Source of the DNA: Antrihabitans spumae
GTDB taxonomy: Bacteria; Actinomycetota; Actinomycetes; Mycobacteriales; Mycobacteriaceae
Direction: 5' to 3'
Assembly: GCF_043944905.1 (NCBI RefSeq)
Contig: NZ_JBIMSN010000002.1
Span: 47,237 to 111,236 of the forward strand
Length of the DNA stretch: 64,000 nucleotides
Made by a program: the position numbers and the translations under genes. Below, one piece after another: positions 60,214-64,000 of this stretch. The stretch's first letter is position 1, and every line of letters begins with the position of its first letter. The notes under the pieces are model-generated. The model did not search any database, was not told the origin of the DNA, and saw nothing but the letters and a program-made list of their open reading frames with translations.

Positions 60214-60783
60214 TCAGTACGATGTTCGATGTTGGTAGTCGACCACACGGCCGTCCGCGGCGAGGTCGACCCAGTACAGATTGCCGAAGTCCGTTTCGGA
60301 TATCGGCGCCACCTCGCATCCGCACAAGCTGGCAACTATCGACGACGCCGTCTCGCTGTGGCCGACGATCAGCACGACACCCGTCGGATGATCGGTGCGT
60401 ACCTTTGCGACGAACGGCGCCGGATCTCTCGCCGGTTCGTAGGTGGTGACGTCGAGCTTCCATTCCTTCGCAGTAGGTGCCGCTGTCTGCTGAGTTCGTT
60501 TGTACGGCGTCGCGTACACCGCCACTCCGGGATCAGGCGCGAGTTCCGCGGCCAGCCGATTGGCTCGGTCGGTGCCGTCGGTTGTCAGGTCGGGATCGGC
60601 GTCGGAGCCCGCGCGTTCCGCATGCCGCACAACGACAACCCTGGATACAGCGCCCGACTCCGTGGAAAAGTCTCCGACAGACGTTTCGGTGGCTACGTCA
60701 TCACCCGCGCTGTCCTGCGACGAGCAGCCGGTCATGGCCGTAAACATCGCGACAACGGTCAGCAGCCCGAATACGTGACGCAT
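60214..60783 (-). CDS. Lipoprotein of the histidine phosphatase superfamily
   Basis: 189 residues from ATG 60783; signal peptide ending in a TAMTGC lipobox (Cys about 20). Phosphoglycerate mutase-like RHxE is VVRHAERAG at about 53-61, second-His region LIVGHSETASSIV near 142. The Arg and both His needed for phosphohistidine chemistry are present. Unusual in being surface-anchored; possible substrates are extracytoplasmic phosphate esters. Two Cys in LCGCEV near 155 are possible disulfide partners. Six bases separate its stop from the oxidoreductase gene. Confidence 0.82.
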   Translation of the reverse strand: MRHVFGLLTVVAMFTAMTGCSSQDSAGDDVATETSVGDFSTESGAVSRVVVVRHAERAGSDADPDLTTDGTDRANRLAAELAPDPGVAVYATPYKRTQQTAAPTAKEWKLDVTTYEPARDPAPFVAKVRTDHPTGVVLIVGHSETASSIVASLCGCEVAPISETDFGNLYWVDLAADGRVVDYQHRTSY

Positions 60784-60816
60784 GCCTGACACTGTAAGCG
60801 CGCTAGCCTCGTGCAG

Positions 60817-61425
60817 GTGACACGTTGGCGATTCGAAGGACAGATATACGGAGTCGGAACTGCATCCGGAACGCGAATCGTGATCGGCAATTGGCAGCGG
60901 TCGCCGCTGGGCAGTTTCGCCGACGTCATGATCGAGTTTCCCGACGGCAACCGACTGTTGCTTGCCCCATCCGAAACGGTCCGCGACTTTGTCACGGCCA
61001 CCTACACGTTCGACGAAACGGCGATCGTTCCTTTTGCCTTGACGACGTCGGGTCGCGTACACGAACTGTCGGCGGGTGAACTGCGCGCGCGTATCGACGT
61101 CGGTGCGCCGACTGTGCTGGGACGACTGCTGCAGTTGGTCCCCCGAGCGTTGGCAACTGCGCCGTGGTTCAGTGCGATCACGGATCCGATCGCTCGCGTC
61201 GTCCTACGTGGGGTCCGCACGCGGGGCACGGCAGGCGGGGGTCGACGTGAGTACTACGGAGCGAGCGCGCAGCACCGAGTCGACGGGGTGTCCGCGTCGT
61301 GGCGCGGCGACGATCTAGGCGAATTGCGACCGATCGAGCCGCCGGTGCGGTTCGGCTTCGGGTCCGTACCCACTGCGCCGTCGGTTACGACGATCACAAC
61401 GACAATCGACGCCGACTCGATTTAG
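60817..61425 (+). CDS. Conserved hypothetical protein
   Basis: About 202 residues; soluble, no signal peptide or membrane helix. Start GTG 60817 (VTRWRFEGQIYG): no Shine-Dalgarno, but TAGCCT at 60804-60809 could be a -10 box for a leaderless start; GTG 60811 is two codons longer. GTASGTRIVIGNWQRSPLGSFADVMIEFPDGNRLLLAP resembles conserved actinobacterial proteins of unknown role. The 3' end overlaps the convergent lipoprotein gene by four bases. Confidence 0.7.
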   Translation: MTRWRFEGQIYGVGTASGTRIVIGNWQRSPLGSFADVMIEFPDGNRLLLAPSETVRDFVTATYTFDETAIVPFALTTSGRVHELSAGELRARIDVGAPTVLGRLLQLVPRALATAPWFSAITDPIARVVLRGVRTRGTAGGGRREYYGASAQHRVDGVSASWRGDDLGELRPIEPPVRFGFGSVPTAPSVTTITTTIDADSI

Positions 61426-61964
61426 CTCAGTTTCTGCACACCCGAATTCGCCAGTTCGAGAACGACATTGCGGACGTCAGGGATCTGACCGAGGTCGTCG
61501 TTGATTCTGATACTGAACGCTGTGTCCCCTACCCGGACGTGGAGTAGGTCGGCGCCTTCGATCCAGAATGCGTCGTCGCCAAGTCCTTCGACGGTTCCCG
61601 AGGAAGCACCGGCGTCACGGAAGGCCGAGAAATCGTCCTCGTTGGTGACGTACGTGTTGATCGTGACGTTGGGGTCGCCGCTGAATCGGCATGCGGATCC
61701 ACCGTCTTCAGCCATTTGCTCGTCGCCGTCTTCGAGCTCTGCCCCGGTAGCGGTCTGCAGCTCTTCCTTGGAGAAGAACGTGCACGCGTCGGGCGCGACA
61801 CTACCGCTGGACTCCTCGCCCGCCGAGGCGGCGGACGTTTCCGCGGCAACCGTGGCTGTCGCACCACTGTCCTTGTCGTCGCTGCCGCCGCACGCAGACA
61901 TCGCGACTGCGACAAACAGTGCAAGAACACCAATCCGGACGGACTTCAAAACATCGCGTGACAT
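61422..61964 (-). CDS. DUF3558-like lipoprotein
   Basis: 180 residues. Signal peptide MSRDVLKSVRIGVLALFVAV then lipobox AMSAC at about 25. Low-complexity Ser/Ala linker, then a compact domain with two Cys (DACTFFSKEELQTATG and SACRFSGDPNVTI) that probably pair. This follows the layout of DUF3558-type actinobacterial lipoproteins; role unknown. Nine bases upstream of it the DUF222 gene ends on the same strand. Confidence 0.7.
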   Translation of the reverse strand: MSRDVLKSVRIGVLALFVAVAMSACGGSDDKDSGATATVAAETSAASAGEESSGSVAPDACTFFSKEELQTATGAELEDGDEQMAEDGGSACRFSGDPNVTINTYVTNEDDFSAFRDAGASSGTVEGLGDDAFWIEGADLLHVRVGDTAFSIRINDDLGQIPDVRNVVLELANSGVQKLS

Positions 61965-61973
61965 GCGGTTAAT

Positions 61974-63968
61974 TTACGCTTGAAGGGTCTCCTCGGTCGT
62001 GGTTTCCGGCTTCGCGAACCAGAACGGAGGTCCCGCGTCGTCGAGGCGTTTGCTCACGATGGCGAGGTGTTCGCGGTAGCGGTCTCGGAGGTAGGGATCG
62101 TGGTCGGACAGGGTTGCAGGGTGGTCAATGTCGGCGAAGGTTTCCCACCAGGTGGGTTCGTAGAGCAGTTCGTTGGCTTCGTAAGCGGTGAGTGGGTCGG
62201 CGTAGCTCACGGGGACTGCAGTTTGCGTTGCGGGTTTCGGCGGCTCGGGTTGTGGTGCGCCGACGATGGCGTGGTGGGCCGGCAGCGTGATGTGGGGGGT
62301 GTGGGTGGGGCTGGTCCAGAGGATGGCGCCGCCGGCGAGGGCGGTGCAGGTCCACAGTTGCCATGTTTTGATGTCGTGATGCCGTTTGCACAGCGGTTGG
62401 AGGTTGTCGAAGATGGTCCAGCCACCCGCTGCGGGGTTGGGGTGGCGGAACGGGACGCGGTGGTCGAGTTCGCATTTGCGGGACGGCACGGTGCAGTGCG
62501 GGAATACACATGTCGGGTAGGCGGCGCGGACCAACTCGGCGACTTCGGCGCGGGGTCGGTAGATCAACGCTCCCGGTGGAGGTTCGAGGTGTCCGCCGTG
62601 TCCGTCGGGATAGACCCCGCGGCGCAGGGATGCGTCCTCGGCGATGGCGGCAAGGATCTCGTCGACGACTTTTCCGACGCTGCGGACCCGTTTCAGGCAG
62701 GGCGGTGCCGTCGTCGTGGGGTGGGCTATGGCGCCGGGTCGGTGTTTTCGGCCGCGGCGGAGGTAGTGCAGGTATTCGACCTCGTCGGGTGATGAATCCG
62801 GTTCGGGGTCAACATCTTCGGGGTCGAGGTCCGATCCGTTGTCGTCGGCGATCGGATCGGCGAGATCGTCGCCGATTGCGCCGTCGGCAGTACGGCTCGA
62901 ATCCGGTTCTGCCGCTGGCAGGACTGGCTCGGTGGTTGGTTCGATGTCGCCGTTGAGCGAATCCGGTTCGGCCGCTACATCTTCGGATCCGGCCGCTGCC
63001 ATCGCCGCGGACCGTAGTTCGACCAGGATGGCTTGCCAGGTCGCGTCGGCGGCGAGGATGCGGGCCAGGTCCGCATCGATCGGTGTCCCGTCACCGAGGT
63101 GTGCTGGATCAGCGCTGAGGCCGAGGAGAGTTTTCGCGTCGATGACGATCTGGGCGAGATGCCCGCGCCGCGGGGCGAGGTCGATGTCGCGGGTCGGGCA
63201 ATCAGTCGATCGGCAGTCACACCGCAACGACCGCTCACCGTGCAGCAGGGCCATCAGTCCGTCGGCGCGGCGGACGTTACGGCTGCGGGAGTCTTCGGGG
63301 CAGACGGTGTCGGCGATTTCGTCGAGGAGTTGATCGGCTTCGACACCTTCGAGGTCGGTGATGCAGGCACTGAGCCACGACAACCCCGCAGTGCCTTTCC
63401 GCACATAGGCGGTGCGATCAGTCTTCGTCGACTGCGCTCGAGCTTCGGCCGCTTCTTTCGGGTCGGCTTGCATCCACAGTCGCCAGATCTCACGTCGCAG
63501 CGGGCCGGGGCTGAGGATTTTCGCCGCGCACAAGGCGAGGAATTCGATCTTCTCGATCGTCGTCGTGCTGGCTTCTGTGAGGGTGGTGCAGACGACTTTG
63601 ACGCGGGCGTAGTCGAGTCGGCCGTCGTCGAAGGCGGTGTAGAAGCGGGGGAATCGGGAGTTGAGTTCGATGCCGACGTCGACCATGGTGTGTGCGGTGG
63701 TGGCCGAGCAGCCCAGGGCGGCACCGATTTCGGCGAAAACGGAATTGCCGACTGCCACTTTAGCGCCGGCGGCGACGAGGTCGGATTCGGTGCGCATCCG
63801 GGTCCACCAGATGTCGGTTGCGGCCATCACTTTGGAGCAGGCGTTGACGTTTTCGTTGACGCGGTAGCGCTCCAAGAGCGCGAACTCGTCAGCGACACTG
63901 ATTTGTAGTGGGTAGGTCCGGACCTCCTCCGGACCTTCGGTGTCTGCACTTCCCCCTGAGTAGAACAT
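61974..63968 (-). CDS. DUF222 / HNH endonuclease domain protein (13E12 repeat family)
   Basis: 664 residues. The N-terminal DUF222 domain (about 40-320) is helical. An acidic linker at about 325-400 repeats EPDS units (AAEPDSLNGD, AAEPDSSRT, PEPDSSPDE). The C-terminal HNH domain has TCVFPHC...CELDHRVPFRHPN and NLQPLCKRHHDIKT at about 488-545, with paired Cys for zinc and catalytic DH...N...H. Such genes are repeated across Mycobacteriales (REP13E12) and may be mobile or phage-attachment related. Start ATG 63968. The last 32 bases of the window (63969-64000) hold no recognisable feature. Confidence 0.86.
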   Translation of the reverse strand: MFYSGGSADTEGPEEVRTYPLQISVADEFALLERYRVNENVNACSKVMAATDIWWTRMRTESDLVAAGAKVAVGNSVFAEIGAALGCSATTAHTMVDVGIELNSRFPRFYTAFDDGRLDYARVKVVCTTLTEASTTTIEKIEFLALCAAKILSPGPLRREIWRLWMQADPKEAAEARAQSTKTDRTAYVRKGTAGLSWLSACITDLEGVEADQLLDEIADTVCPEDSRSRNVRRADGLMALLHGERSLRCDCRSTDCPTRDIDLAPRRGHLAQIVIDAKTLLGLSADPAHLGDGTPIDADLARILAADATWQAILVELRSAAMAAAGSEDVAAEPDSLNGDIEPTTEPVLPAAEPDSSRTADGAIGDDLADPIADDNGSDLDPEDVDPEPDSSPDEVEYLHYLRRGRKHRPGAIAHPTTTAPPCLKRVRSVGKVVDEILAAIAEDASLRRGVYPDGHGGHLEPPPGALIYRPRAEVAELVRAAYPTCVFPHCTVPSRKCELDHRVPFRHPNPAAGGWTIFDNLQPLCKRHHDIKTWQLWTCTALAGGAILWTSPTHTPHITLPAHHAIVGAPQPEPPKPATQTAVPVSYADPLTAYEANELLYEPTWWETFADIDHPATLSDHDPYLRDRYREHLAIVSKRLDDAGPPFWFAKPETTTEETLQA

Positions 63969-64000
63969 ACATACTGCTTATCTGCTTAAGTGGACCTATG

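Noticed and set aside
59005..60789. 594-codon plus-strand frame opposite the NDH-2-like and phosphatase genes
   Set aside because: Spans two real minus-strand genes and their border, Arg-rich with no fold; typical shadow.
1..64000. tRNA, rRNA, CRISPR arrays, prophage or transposase genes
   Set aside because: None was found on reading intergenic stretches and protein products; gaps are mostly under 200 bases and no repeat-spacer or tRNA-like arms were seen.

Overview
The window is high-GC actinobacterial chromosome, about 62-65% GC by eye, with dense genes, many GTG starts and many 1-4 bp ATGA/GTGA/TGATG overlaps. The backbone order (aroE-mltG-ruvX-alaS ... rarA ... aspS ... hisS-MBL-cyclophilin-relA-apt-SBP-secF-secD-yajC ... 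ruvB-ruvA-ruvC ... yebC-pdxT-tesB-pdxS ... NUDIX-pimA-patA-pgsA-HIT-thrS) matches what I remember of Mycobacterium tuberculosis Rv2552c-Rv2614c. Phosphatidylinositol mannoside genes and an EspC-like type VII secretion substrate also point to Mycobacteriales. The mix of genes suggests a Rhodococcus/Nocardia-type member of Nocardiaceae rather than Mycobacterium. That assignment is inference. No rRNA, tRNA, CRISPR array, prophage or insertion sequence was recognised.

Layout. 1-7.2 kb: cell wall, Holliday junction, AlaRS, acyl-ACP thioesterase and RarA genes on the minus strand. 7.2-12.5 kb: an accessory block of two YCII/DGPF-protein plus ECF42-type sigma factor modules around a Tat-exported PhoD phosphatase. 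Both YCII genes are preceded by the same bipartite promoter-like motif (GTCGAT-N13-GTTCGWC). 12.5-19.4 kb: kinase-like protein, Pro/Gly-rich membrane protein, DUF389 protein, AspRS, zinc metallopeptidase, lipoprotein. 19.4-23.5 kb: 2-oxoacid:ferredoxin oxidoreductase (korBA) and a radical SAM protein. 23.6-25.4 kb: an orphan type VII secretion-like gene pair. 25.4-29 kb: malate dehydrogenase, a membrane protein, HisRS and a metallo-beta-lactamase-fold hydrolase. 29.2-42 kb: tandem cyclophilins, RelA, Apt, a substrate-binding lipoprotein, SecF/SecD/YajC and RuvBAC.

42-54.5 kb: YebC, vitamin B6 synthesis (PdxT, PdxS), TesB, an ArsB/NhaD-type transporter, and the overlapping operon thrS-HIT-pgsA-patA-pimA-NUDIX that starts phosphatidylinositol mannoside synthesis. 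Two genes here look broken: a lipoprotein gene with one in-frame TAA (41599-42267) and a uridine-kinase-like gene with a one-base frameshift (44636-45266). 54.5-64 kb is mostly accessory. It holds an FhuF-like iron protein, a PGPGW membrane protein, a His/Met-rich membrane protein, an acetyltransferase remnant, a tandem universal stress protein coupled to a 59-residue membrane protein, and a small metal/sulfur-stress-like locus. That locus has two CsoR-type operators, a 22-residue Cys peptide, an MMPL transporter tail, a DUF302 protein and a CstR-like repressor. An NDH-2-like oxidoreductase, a histidine-phosphatase lipoprotein, another lipoprotein and a DUF222/HNH protein complete the window.

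Most interesting for follow-up: the duplicated ECF/YCII modules with their shared promoter, the CstR-like locus with its decayed transporter and micropeptide, the orphan type VII pair, and a perfect 46-bp palindrome whose arm sequence recurs 25 kb away at the end of rarA.
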